64,000 nt of DNA. Origin: Helicobacter bilis ATCC 51630. Its GTDB lineage: Bacteria > Campylobacterota > Campylobacteria > Campylobacterales > Helicobacteraceae. A program made the translations under genes and the position numbers. The DNA is taken from contig NZ_KK365988.1 of NCBI RefSeq assembly GCF_000686565.1, positions 107,416 to 171,415 of the forward strand, read 5' to 3'. Shown one piece after another: positions 1 to 8,126 of the stretch. The notes beneath the pieces were generated by a model. The model did not search any database. It saw nothing but the letters and a program-made list of their open reading frames with translations, and had not been told where the DNA came from. Numbering within the stretch: position 1 is the stretch's first letter; each line of letters begins with the position of its first letter.

Positions 1-352
1 TGAGAGAATAGCCCCACACCCAATTCCCCACATTTAACGCCCAAAGTGTCAAAACCCCACCTTCAGGACTCATGATGGATAAAAGATCTGAAGTATAGCT
101 TCTAGAATCACCATTAATGCCTAGCAAGGGCAACTCTGTATGCTTTGTGGGCGTGTGATTACCTTTTCTATCTGTGTTGGGACGCATGAGTTTTTTAGAT
201 AGGTTGGGTCCTTGCACGAGATTTACTTGCTTTTTAGAATTAGCCGGCGGTGTTGGAGAATTCCCAATGCCAAGTTCATAATCACTAGAAGCATAAGCGG
301 CAGTAAGTAATGTAAAAGTCGATATGATAAGTAAAGTAAAAATCTTAGACAT
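1..352 (-). CDS. Exported protein of unknown function, N-terminal part (cut by window edge)
   Basis: The reverse strand stays open from an ATG at 352 to the window edge, about 117 codons. A TAGGAAT Shine-Dalgarno lies just upstream of the ATG. The first ~20 residues (MSKIFTLL...TAAYAS) form a hydrophobic signal peptide, so the product is probably periplasmic or outer-membrane. The mature start is rich in Pro, Asn and Lys (NSPTPPANSKK), and later there is an aromatic stretch (WALNVGNWVWGYS). I do not recognise the family. The C-terminus lies outside the window. Confidence 0.6.
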   Translation of the reverse strand, partial: MSKIFTLLIISTFTLLTAAYASSDYELGIGNSPTPPANSKKQVNLVQGPNLSKKLMRPNTDRKGNHTPTKHTELPLLGINGDSRSYTSDLLSIMSPEGGVLTLWALNVGNWVWGYSL

Positions 353-972
353 AGCTATTCCTAAGTGCATGTTGTAACTGCATTGTTAATATAATATCCA
401 CTAACTACGCATAAAGCGAATTATTGCCCTATTATAAAAACCATTTTTGTGTGTAAATATACGATATGTAACATTTAATACGCAAAAGGTTGAGGCATAA
501 GGTTTTACATACAAAGTTTAATTTTTAGAAACTCTATATCGTAAGCAAACACACGAGATTTATGCGGTATGCTTTGCTAAAAAGTTATAAAACTAAACAG
601 GTATCCCCTAAATTCAACACTCTCTTTTGCAATATGAGCTTGGCGATATTCTACGATATATTGCAACACTACTTCTCATTGACTGAAATTTGCTAGTGTT
701 TTTTATCCTCTAAATCAACTTAATATTGCTTCACTATGTCAATGTTTCTTTGCGTAGTAAAAAGGGCGTAATGTAGCACAACTCAGGATAAATGTCTTTT
801 GCATGCCAAACATCTTTATCAATTCTAACAAAGTTGTTTCTTCTTAATTTACATAGTGTGCGGTGTGCGGAGAACACGACTGCAAATCTTTGCCCTTGAG
901 GTTGCTATTCGGCTAGGCAATGATGTAGATATGCCAAGGAATCTAGCAAAAAGTGTAACCGTGGAGTAAAAC
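353..972. other. Intergenic stretch with no intact gene
   Basis: These 620 bases hold no convincing gene. One reverse-strand reading at 734-845 looks like a decayed coding fragment and is listed separately. The remainder is AT-rich and I see no clear promoter or terminator in it. Confidence 0.5.
734..845 (-). pseudogene. Possible decayed coding fragment
   Basis: On the reverse strand about 36 codons read with protein-like composition ([20 protein letters not shown], then ELCYITPFLLRKETLT) and end at a stop. There is no usable start codon or ribosome binding site, and stops lie immediately upstream. It could be the remnant of a deleted gene or chance. I cannot name a family. Confidence 0.2.
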
Positions 973-1416
973 TCAAACCTTGATAATCGCCTTATTATCT
1001 CTAATCTCTAACACCTGCACCCTATCGCCTTCTTTTAGTGGTGTGTTAGATTTTAATGTAGGGGCTTTTTCATAAGCCCATAATGTGCCTTTGAAATACA
1101 CCATTCCTTGCTGAATCTCACCTACACCGCCACCATTTTGCAAGGAGTCTTCATAGACTTGTGAGCCTTTGAACCACGATTTTATGGGCTTTCTTAGCAA
1201 AATAAGTGTAAGAAAAGCAAAAGCACAAATGCTCACCGCTTGCCACGCATACACGCTTTCCACACTCCCACCTATGATGTTGCCAAAGCCCACAAATGCC
1301 TCAATCCCAGCTGTGATACATAGCCCTAAACCGATGAAAAGCAAGAAAAATGAGCCAAAAAATATCTCCGCCACAATAAAGCCAAGCCCCAACCCCAAAA
1401 GCATAAGTGCCGACAT
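973..1416 (-). CDS. NfeD-like short membrane protein
   Basis: A 147-residue protein of the short NfeD type. Hydrophobic segments occur at about residues 3-40 and 57-75, followed by a soluble C-terminal domain (about 90-147) of the small beta-barrel NfeD type ending in VLEIRDNKAIIKV. Short NfeD proteins usually partner a stomatin/SPFH protein, and the SPFH gene lies directly upstream on the same strand about 100 bases away. The pair is thought to form membrane microdomain complexes involved in membrane protein quality control. The start has a good AAGGAAG ribosome binding site. Confidence 0.85.
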   Translation of the reverse strand: MSALMLLGLGLGFIVAEIFFGSFFLLFIGLGLCITAGIEAFVGFGNIIGGSVESVYAWQAVSICAFAFLTLILLRKPIKSWFKGSQVYEDSLQNGGGVGEIQQGMVYFKGTLWAYEKAPTLKSNTPLKEGDRVQVLEIRDNKAIIKV

Positions 1417-1513
1417 TTCACTTCCTTATATTTGCATTGTTTTTAGAAAACTCCCATAAGGGATTTGGATTCTAAGATTTGGCAGCAAAGCCCTAGAATC
1501 CACAAGCTAGATT

Positions 1514-2416
1514 CTACGCCTCTTTACCCTTGCCTAAAAATTCACTTATCACGCTAAGCCCACCGATAAATTCACTCGTCTCATAAGGGATAATCACCTT
1601 ATCCTTGCTTGGATTCTTACTTAGCTCTGTGAAAGCCACAATCCGCTCCTTTGTCAGCAAAAACTCCGCTGCTTGTGCGTTTTTACTCATTTGATTAGCA
1701 ATAAGCTCCATCGCATCGCTTTGCCCTTGTGCTAGGGCGATTTGCTCATATTTTTTAGCATCTGCCATACGCTCAATGGCTTCAGCTTGCAACACCTTTT
1801 CTTGCTTTAGGGCTTCAGCGTTGCGGATTAGGGCTTCTTTTTCTGCCTGTGCTTTTAGCTCAATGGCGCGTTTTTCTCTCTCTGCCTTCATCTGCAGATT
1901 CATCGCATTTTCTATATCTTTTGGCACAGAGATTTCGCTAATCTCCACACGCATAATTTTCACCCCCCAATTATTTGCCGCATCGCCCAAAGCCACTTGC
2001 AAAGCGGCATTAAGCCTATCACGAGATGAGAGGGAGTCATCTAAATTTATCCGCCCTATCTCACCGCGAAGTGTCGTGGTAGCAAGGTTTGCGATGGCTT
2101 GTTTATAGTCATTGACACTATATACCGCGGATTTTGCGTCAAAGACTTTCAAAAACACAATCCCATCAATGTTAATATTGACATTATCTTTGGTAATCAC
2201 CTGCTGCCGCCCAATGTCTATCATCTGCTCCCTAGCACTCACCACCGCACTTAGCCTATCAATTATGGGGATAATGAAGTGGAACCCACCATCAAGCACC
2301 CTGTGGAATCTCCCCAGCCGCTCCACAATGGCAATATCTGTTTGTGAGATAATCTTTATCCCAAAAAATAGCACCACCGCACATAAGACCAACACCACAC
2401 CAGCAAAAATAAGCAT
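1514..2416 (-). CDS. SPFH/band-7 stomatin-like protein (QmcA/paraslipin type)
   Basis: A 300-residue protein with an N-terminal membrane anchor (about residues 3-22) followed by the SPFH/band-7 domain (IISQTDIAIVERLGRFHRVL, then the typical DNVNINIDGIVFLKV strand). A long Ala/Glu/Lys-rich coiled coil spans about residues 175-235, and the C-terminus is short and hydrophobic. Stomatin-like proteins oligomerise on the inner membrane and pair with NfeD; the NfeD-like gene follows it here. The start is supported by AAAGGAG seven bases upstream of the ATG. Confidence 0.9.
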   Translation of the reverse strand: MLIFAGVVLVLCAVVLFFGIKIISQTDIAIVERLGRFHRVLDGGFHFIIPIIDRLSAVVSAREQMIDIGRQQVITKDNVNINIDGIVFLKVFDAKSAVYSVNDYKQAIANLATTTLRGEIGRINLDDSLSSRDRLNAALQVALGDAANNWGVKIMRVEISEISVPKDIENAMNLQMKAEREKRAIELKAQAEKEALIRNAEALKQEKVLQAEAIERMADAKKYEQIALAQGQSDAMELIANQMSKNAQAAEFLLTKERIVAFTELSKNPSKDKVIIPYETSEFIGGLSVISEFLGKGKEA

Positions 2417-2619
2417 AAAATCTCCTTTGTTGCATTTATAACGATATTATAAATGAGATTATTAAACTAGGCTTATTTTGTGATTGTATTTGATTAAAGT
2501 TTATACGCTCTCTTTAGGTGTCATTAATAAAAGATTCTATAAAGTTAAATTGATATTTTAGAGTCTAAAACAAGCACTTAAACACATATTTTTAGTAACT
2601 TTATCTATCTACATATAGC

Positions 2620-3861
2620 CTACACTTTAGAATCTAAAATGCGTTTATTATAATCCAGCATAAGTTCTTGTTTTTCTGTGTCATATTTTATATTGATGTT
2701 GTTTTCACAATGCACGACACAATCATTAAAATCACTAAAATTTGCATTATTATTTTCAAAGCTTAATCGCATATTTGCATTATTATTTTGTGTGATTTTT
2801 GCGTGTGAAAAAGCGTCTATATAAACCATATTTTCCCATTTATCAATGATTTGAAATTCAGCTCTACTTGCAGCCAAACACAAAGGCACAATATGATGAA
2901 GTTCAAAGCCCTTTTCCTTTGTGATATTGTGCTTTTCAAAATATAAATCTTTTTCTTTAATGGAGCGTTTAAGCTTGGTATTGTCTTCATAGATTCCATA
3001 AGTTCCTGTGCGAATATAAAGCTTAGAATCATTTTTGTTGTATTCAAAATATGCCATTTGTGTTAAAAGACTTAGAATCTGTTGTGTTTCGTTTAAAAAG
3101 TTATGAAAATCTCTCTTTTGTGTTTTATCACCGCTAAAATTTTTAGGCTCACAATAATCTTTTACTTTCTCAAGCAAAGCTTGTTTTTGAAATTTACTTA
3201 AAGTTCTATAATCTCTAATGAGCGAGATAATATCGCTACGATTATAGGTTTTAGAATCTAGTTTTTGATATAGAAAAGTTACAAAAAATAATACTTCATA
3301 GAGTGTCAAATAATTACTCTCTAATTCTAAAATAATATGCAAAATCTCTTCGCCAAAACCTTGCATAAGATTTTCTAAAGCCCTTGTAAAAAGTAAATTG
3401 TGTGTGAAAATATCTGTGCTTTGTAAAAACTCTATGCCAAAATCTGTAAGAGCAATATATTTTTTCGTGCCATTATCAAATGGATTTAATTGTTTCTTTT
3501 TAGCGTTAAATCTATCAATAAGCCCCATTCTATGTAAATCTACAAAGATATTTTTACGCAAAGAATCTTGTGTGCATCGCCCAAGTTTTGAAGAGATTTT
3601 TGTTGTAAGCTCAGCATATTTTTCTTCACCTTCAATATTATAGGGTCGTTTGCTTAAATCACTTGTGCGGATTTGCAATAATGTATCTCCACAAAGCTCG
3701 TAAATCTCTTGTAAAATCACTAGAATTTCTTTTTGCGTATAGCGATTATGTTGTGAGATTTGCAACCCTCTATAATTATCACTTTGCACTCGTTTTACTA
3801 GAAATTTTATACATTCTCTACTAGAATCTATTTGTAAAATCTCTTGTAAAACTTTATCCAT
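2620..3861 (-). CDS. Type IIS restriction endonuclease, HNH type, MboII-like
   Basis: A 413-residue protein, close to the size I recall for R.MboII. Near the C-terminus is an HNH-type nuclease centre: GFELHHIVPL supplies the His pair, WENMVYIDAFSHAKIT follows, then an Asn-rich stretch. The gene follows two beta-class methyltransferase genes, the second of which closely resembles M1.MboII, so I infer a GAAGA-type specificity; in H. pylori the comparable locus is HpyAII (HP1366-1368). I chose the ATG at 3861, which overlaps the upstream stop as TAATG with GGAG seven bases before it; a GTG two codons upstream is possible. The N-terminal ~250 residues presumably bind DNA. Confidence 0.8.
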   Translation of the reverse strand: MDKVLQEILQIDSSRECIKFLVKRVQSDNYRGLQISQHNRYTQKEILVILQEIYELCGDTLLQIRTSDLSKRPYNIEGEEKYAELTTKISSKLGRCTQDSLRKNIFVDLHRMGLIDRFNAKKKQLNPFDNGTKKYIALTDFGIEFLQSTDIFTHNLLFTRALENLMQGFGEEILHIILELESNYLTLYEVLFFVTFLYQKLDSKTYNRSDIISLIRDYRTLSKFQKQALLEKVKDYCEPKNFSGDKTQKRDFHNFLNETQQILSLLTQMAYFEYNKNDSKLYIRTGTYGIYEDNTKLKRSIKEKDLYFEKHNITKEKGFELHHIVPLCLAASRAEFQIIDKWENMVYIDAFSHAKITQNNNANMRLSFENNNANFSDFNDCVVHCENNINIKYDTEKQELMLDYNKRILDSKV

Positions 3862-4625
3862 TAGCACTCCTTTATATTTAAGCTAGAATCCACATATTCA
3901 ATACTCGCTTCACAGCCGATAAAATTTCTCTCTAAATCCCTTGCTACTAGGCTTGTCATTCCACTTCCGCTAAATAAATCTAGCACTAAATCCCCCTTTT
4001 TAGAACTCGCCTTTATCATTCGCTCAATCATCTCTTTTGGCTTTATGGTTGGGTGGTTGAGCTTTTGCGTTTTGCCATTTACTTTTTGCTTGTGTCTTTG
4101 ACTAGCGATTTCCCATACATCAGGGCAGAGTTTGCCATTTTCGTTTGGATACCACCTTTTGCCATTTTTTAGGATTCCATTTTTTTTAGCGTGTTCTATG
4201 CGACTTGTTGATTCATAAGGTACGCGGATAGATTCTGGATTAAAACAATAGCTTTTAGAATCCATTGTGTAAAATAAAATAGATTCTTGGTTATTTACAA
4301 AGCGTTTTTTTGTATAGCTTAAGCCGTCTTTTTTATACCAAGTGATGAAGTTTTGAAACACAGCTTTTTCTTGTAAGTAATGCAAAAATAACGCACAATG
4401 ATAAGGGGTATTAAAGATATAAAAACTCCCATTTTTTTTCATTTTTGGCAATAATAAATCTATCCATTTATAGCTAAATGCTAAAAATTCTTTTTCACTT
4501 TTAAAACTATCCCAAGATGCTATTTTTAGATTATAAGGTGGGTCAATTATGGCTAAATCAATGCTAGAATCTGTCAAAGATTCTAAAAAGCTAAAGCAAT
4601 CTTGTATATAAATTTTATTGAGCAT
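3861..4625 (-). CDS. DNA adenine-N6 methyltransferase, M1.MboII-like
   Basis: A 254-residue beta-class methyltransferase. The catalytic motif IDPPYNL lies near residue 37 and the AdoMet-binding motif DLFSGSGMTS near residue 220, in the usual beta-class order. The sequence follows M1.MboII (GAAGA, m6A) closely as I remember it, with shared stretches such as RVPYEST and KNGILKNGKRW. The chosen ATG at 4625 overlaps the 3' end of the preceding methyltransferase by 11 bases and gives MLNKIYIQD at the start, matching M1.MboII; an upstream in-frame start would add 17 unrelated residues. The stop overlaps the endonuclease start, so the three genes form a coupled operon. Confidence 0.88.
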   Translation of the reverse strand: MLNKIYIQDCFSFLESLTDSSIDLAIIDPPYNLKIASWDSFKSEKEFLAFSYKWIDLLLPKMKKNGSFYIFNTPYHCALFLHYLQEKAVFQNFITWYKKDGLSYTKKRFVNNQESILFYTMDSKSYCFNPESIRVPYESTSRIEHAKKNGILKNGKRWYPNENGKLCPDVWEIASQRHKQKVNGKTQKLNHPTIKPKEMIERMIKASSKKGDLVLDLFSGSGMTSLVARDLERNFIGCEASIEYVDSSLNIKEC

Positions 4626-5478
4626 TACCCTGCCCTTGCATTGCAAATAAGCCACTCTCCCCAAGCTTTTCCTCAATCACGCTTTTATAATGCGGATAAA
4701 TCTCATAGCCTATGAAATTCCGCCCTAGCTCCTTTGCCACTTTTAGCGTTGTCCCACTCCCAGCAAAAGGGTCTAGCACAATATCCCCTATAAAAGAGTA
4801 AAGTTTAATAAGGCGGTAAGGAATTATTTCGGGCATAATAGCAGCGTGTTTGCCAAAGGCAGAATCTGCTTTATTTGGTATAGGTATATCCCAGATTTGC
4901 TTGGTAAATTGCACCCATTCTTTTTGGCTAAGCTTGCTTTGCTCTTTTAGCTCTTGTGGCGTGTTCTGTGGCTTACCATCTTTGACATAAATCGTGATGA
5001 ATTCGCTTGTATTTTGCGCGTAAAAATTGCGTGGGTAAGGGTAGCTTCCAAACATCAATTTTTTAGTCGTATTGGTGCGATTCCAAATATATAAATCAAG
5101 TAAAAAGAGAGAAGTAGATTCTAAAATGCTATGTTGTATATCACTTTGTAAGTCAAAAATATGGCGATTATAATGCGTGTTTAAGTCCCTTTTAAACATC
5201 GGCATTAAAGGCACATTAATGCAGAGTTTGCCATTTGGCTTTAGCACCCGCTCACATTCACGCCATACTTTTAAAAGCTCTTGAATGTAGGTTTTGTAGT
5301 CTGTAAGACTACCTAAATCCCCCCCCCCCCCCGCAACTGCGGAGTGTTTTACATTTTGATAGCCATCTTTTGAGTAGTCTTTGATATTAAAATACGGCGG
5401 ACTTGTGATGATTAAATCCACACTGCATTCACTCACTTCGCTCATATTTTGACTAGATTTATAAAAGATTTTGTTCAT
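4615..5478 (-). CDS. DNA methyltransferase, probably cytosine-N4 (M2.MboII-like), phase-variable
   Basis: A 287-residue beta-class methyltransferase with catalytic motif TSPPYFNIKDY near residue 28, a form typical of m4C enzymes, and AdoMet motif DPFAGSGTT near residue 237. It is first in a three-gene operon with an m6A methyltransferase and an HNH nuclease, as in MboII, where each methyltransferase protects one strand of an asymmetric site. A run of 14 G on the coding strand encodes Gly codons in AVAGGGGD just after the catalytic motif. As sequenced, 14 G keeps the frame open (ON). Gain or loss of one G would truncate the protein at about residue 55. Confidence 0.85.
   Translation of the reverse strand: MNKIFYKSSQNMSEVSECSVDLIITSPPYFNIKDYSKDGYQNVKHSAVAGGGGDLGSLTDYKTYIQELLKVWRECERVLKPNGKLCINVPLMPMFKRDLNTHYNRHIFDLQSDIQHSILESTSLFLLDLYIWNRTNTTKKLMFGSYPYPRNFYAQNTSEFITIYVKDGKPQNTPQELKEQSKLSQKEWVQFTKQIWDIPIPNKADSAFGKHAAIMPEIIPYRLIKLYSFIGDIVLDPFAGSGTTLKVAKELGRNFIGYEIYPHYKSVIEEKLGESGLFAMQGQGNAQ
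5319..5332. repeat. Homopolymeric C14 tract (G14 on coding strand), phase-variation site
   Basis: Fourteen consecutive C on the + strand lie inside the reverse-strand methyltransferase gene. Tracts of this length mutate by slipped-strand mispairing in Helicobacter. With 14 the frame is open; 13 or 15 shifts it. With one extra G the downstream reading quickly meets a TAG. Confidence 0.9.
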
Positions 5479-5769
5479 TTAGTGGGATCTTTCCTTATTG
5501 ACTTTATTTAGCTTTGTTTGTTTTATAATCGCATTTTACCACATTTTTGCAAGATTCTCTCTCTTTCTCTTGCCACAGCACTAAGCTTTTATGCAGTCTT
5601 TTTGAATGGTTGTGATATGAGCGACAAAATCTATTTCATTCAAAGCCCAATCTCATAAGATTTTAGATGATACGGCATTTAATATTCTGGGGTGATTTTT
5701 TAGTAAAGCAACCCTTTAGAATCTATGATACCATTATAAAAGTTTTTTATATAATTTAAAGGGGCTAAT

Positions 5770-7047
5770 ATGCAAAAGATTCAAAAGATTCTAGTTTTTC
5801 TATGTTTGTTAAGTGCGTTTTTATTTGCAAAGGAGCTTGATGTAAATCGCATAAAGCAAGGGGATTTTACAGAGCTAAAAGCCTATCTCACACAGCTAAA
5901 ATCCATATCTAAGCAAAGGGATTTAAACTTTAATGAGTATAGAACACTCACTAGATTTGCCCTTGTAGATGGGATAGATGGCGTGTATAATGGCGGGAGT
6001 AATAGGGGGTTTGCGAGTGTTTATTACTCTAAACTTTCCCCATTTCTTGCTAAAGAATTTGGGGATTTGTTTGCAGAATACGGCATTCCTTTAGGCAATG
6101 ACATTGAGGAGATTAAGCCTGAATATTACTTGTATAATGAGTTAGTATTCTGGTTTAATGATTCTAAGCAGATTTTTACCACAAAAAAGGCTTATGAATC
6201 TTTTCTCTTTTTTAAGCATAATGCCGCATTTGCCACAAAAATAGACGAAGAAGGGCAAGAGATAAGAAATTGTGCCTATGGTGATGCAGGTGGTGGCGAG
6301 TGTGAGTTTATCTTTAAAAAGCCTGTAAAGGCAAAAGGCATACTTACTTTTAATGCTGACTTTTCTTCGCCGCCCAATGAAGTGGACGCGTGTGATTATC
6401 CTGCATATTTTAGCACTTTTAAGACGCAAGATTCTAGGCTAGAGTTTATCAATGATGGGCATATTGTTTTAGATAAGCGTGAGTATTATGACAAGCTTGC
6501 CCAGCTTTTGCCAAAGTGGTATAAAAATGGGCTTGGTGGGAGTGTAGGCTATGAAGTGGAAGTAGAGATTGCAGGTATTATGCCTTGGAGTTTTTCAGCG
6601 TGTGCGGCTGGGAAATATGTAACTATCACAAATATCAAAGTGGGAAAAATGCTGCGAGATAACCCAAATACTAGAAAAGACTATATTGAAAACATAGAGA
6701 GTGAATTGAATGTATATAGGCTTAAACTAAACAGCACAGATAGATATGTGAATCTGCGTGATAAGCCAAATGGTAAGATTCTAGAGCAAATCCCTACTGC
6801 TAAAAGTGATGCAATTTTATTGCTTAATCTCAATATGTCGCTGTGGGAAGTTAAAGGTGTGAGTGAATGGCAAAGGCAGCTTGGCTATGAAAGGGCTGAA
6901 TTTAGTGGTTATGAAGAAGTTATGGGGCGAGAATGGATAAAGGTGCTTTACTTCCCACCAAGCCTTTCGCCAAAGACACAAACAATCACGGAAGCAAAGA
7001 TAGGTTATATTCATAAATCACAGCTTATTATGGGCGATTTGCCTTGA
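5770..7047 (+). CDS. Exported protein with C-terminal SH3-like domain, function unknown
   Basis: A 425-residue protein with a signal peptide (MQKIQKILVFLCLLSAFLFA) and AAAGGGG ribosome binding site. Residues ~20-300 contain no domain I can name; they include a Cys cluster (CAYGDAGGGECEF, DACDYP, SACAAGK) that could form disulphides in the periplasm. From ~315 the pattern DRYVNLRDKPNGKILEQI followed by WIKVLYFPP and IGYIHKSQL is that of bacterial SH3 domains, which often bind cell-wall peptides or proteins. No co-directional neighbour suggests an operon. Confidence 0.75.
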   Translation: MQKIQKILVFLCLLSAFLFAKELDVNRIKQGDFTELKAYLTQLKSISKQRDLNFNEYRTLTRFALVDGIDGVYNGGSNRGFASVYYSKLSPFLAKEFGDLFAEYGIPLGNDIEEIKPEYYLYNELVFWFNDSKQIFTTKKAYESFLFFKHNAAFATKIDEEGQEIRNCAYGDAGGGECEFIFKKPVKAKGILTFNADFSSPPNEVDACDYPAYFSTFKTQDSRLEFINDGHIVLDKREYYDKLAQLLPKWYKNGLGGSVGYEVEVEIAGIMPWSFSACAAGKYVTITNIKVGKMLRDNPNTRKDYIENIESELNVYRLKLNSTDRYVNLRDKPNGKILEQIPTAKSDAILLLNLNMSLWEVKGVSEWQRQLGYERAEFSGYEEVMGREWIKVLYFPPSLSPKTQTITEAKIGYIHKSQLIMGDLP

Positions 7048-7194
7048 TTAAAGAAGTTTTGTGACACATGTTCAAAATTTTGCTATTATTTAAGGTAGTT
7101 GCATGAAAAATACTAAAAAGAATGATAAATCATGTTGCAACTTAATGGCGTTTAACTTACAAAACACCTTCTTTTAAAATTATGCAGTTTGATT

Positions 7195-7962
7195 TTATAA
7201 CACCGCGTGGAAACATGCGTTAAACTCTTTGCCTAAATTCGACTTAAATTCATCGTTTGCATTTAGATATTCGATAATCTTGCCCTCTTCCATGAGTATA
7301 ATTCTTTGACAATATTTTCTTGCGAGTATAAGGTCATGCGTGATAAACAAAAAGGTTGTGTTATATGTTTTTTGCATATTTAAAAAGAGATTCCATATCT
7401 CTTCTTGTAATTCATAATCAAGCCCAGAAGTAGTCTCATCAAGGATAACAAATAAGGGCTTTATAAGTAGCATTCGTGCGATACATACCCGCTGTGCTTG
7501 TCCGCCAGAAAGCATTGCGGGATAATGATAGAGTATGCTTTTTGGCAGGTCTAATTGCTCTAAAATGGGATATATTTTTTGTAGTTGTGCTGATTTACTT
7601 TGAATATTTAAAAGGCAAGTAAGTGGCTCTTGTAAATGCTCTAGGACATTGTATCGTGGGTTAAGAGAGCTTAAGGGGTCTTGGAATAATATTTGTGCTT
7701 GTTTGTAAAACTCTTTTTTTTGCTGAAGATTCTCTAAATTTACTGCCTTGCCATTAAAGAGTATTTGCCCACTTTGTGGCTTTTGGAGTTGTGCAATAAT
7801 CTTTGCCAATGTGCTTTTGCCACAACCACTAGGTCCTATAAGTGCAATGTTTTCCCCTTGCTTCATTTTAAAACTTACATTATTTAGAATCTGTTTTGTG
7901 TGTTTTTTAAAAAAAGTATTATATGTGAAAGTATGATTGATGTTGCAAACTTCTAGTAGCAT
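7195..7962 (-). CDS. ABC transporter ATP-binding protein of the nickel/peptide family (NikE/DppF-like)
   Basis: A 255-residue ATPase with Walker A GPSGCGKST (~43), Q-loop ILFQDPLSSLNPRYN (typical of the oligopeptide/nickel subfamily), signature LSGGQAQRVCIARM and Walker B PLFVILDETTSGLD, then the H-loop FITHDL. This family energises import of peptides or nickel from the cytoplasmic side. No permease, second ATPase or binding protein gene lies nearby, so it must work with subunits encoded elsewhere or be an orphan. It starts next to the divergent exporter gene. Confidence 0.85.
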   Translation of the reverse strand: MLLEVCNINHTFTYNTFFKKHTKQILNNVSFKMKQGENIALIGPSGCGKSTLAKIIAQLQKPQSGQILFNGKAVNLENLQQKKEFYKQAQILFQDPLSSLNPRYNVLEHLQEPLTCLLNIQSKSAQLQKIYPILEQLDLPKSILYHYPAMLSGGQAQRVCIARMLLIKPLFVILDETTSGLDYELQEEIWNLFLNMQKTYNTTFLFITHDLILARKYCQRIILMEEGKIIEYLNANDEFKSNLGKEFNACFHAVL

Positions 7963-8037
7963 GATTTTCCTTTTTTATGTGTGAATTATAATAACAAATA
8001 TAAGTCATTGTTGTGTAATTTAGCATAAATTTTAGGA

Positions 8038-8043
8038 TATAAT
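8038..8043 (+). promoter_or_regulatory. Probable -10 box of the MMPL exporter gene
   Basis: TATAAT in a TTTAGGATATAATGCGG context, about 84 bases before the exporter start. Helicobacter vegetative promoters rely mainly on this box with AT-rich upstream DNA, which is present here. Confidence 0.5.
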
Positions 8044-8126
8044 GCGGGATTTAAAAACAGATGATTAACAGAAATAAGGGCAAATACACTGCATTATATT
8101 TGAAAAAATAATTATTAAGGGTTTTT

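Noticed and set aside
5750..5755. TATAAT upstream of the exported SH3 protein as its promoter
   Set aside because: It lies only 15 bases before the ATG, so transcription would start within the ribosome binding site; probably chance in AT-rich DNA.
7104..7178. 24-codon open frame between the SH3 protein and the NikE-like gene
   Set aside because: No clear ribosome binding site and no membrane-peptide or other recognisable pattern.
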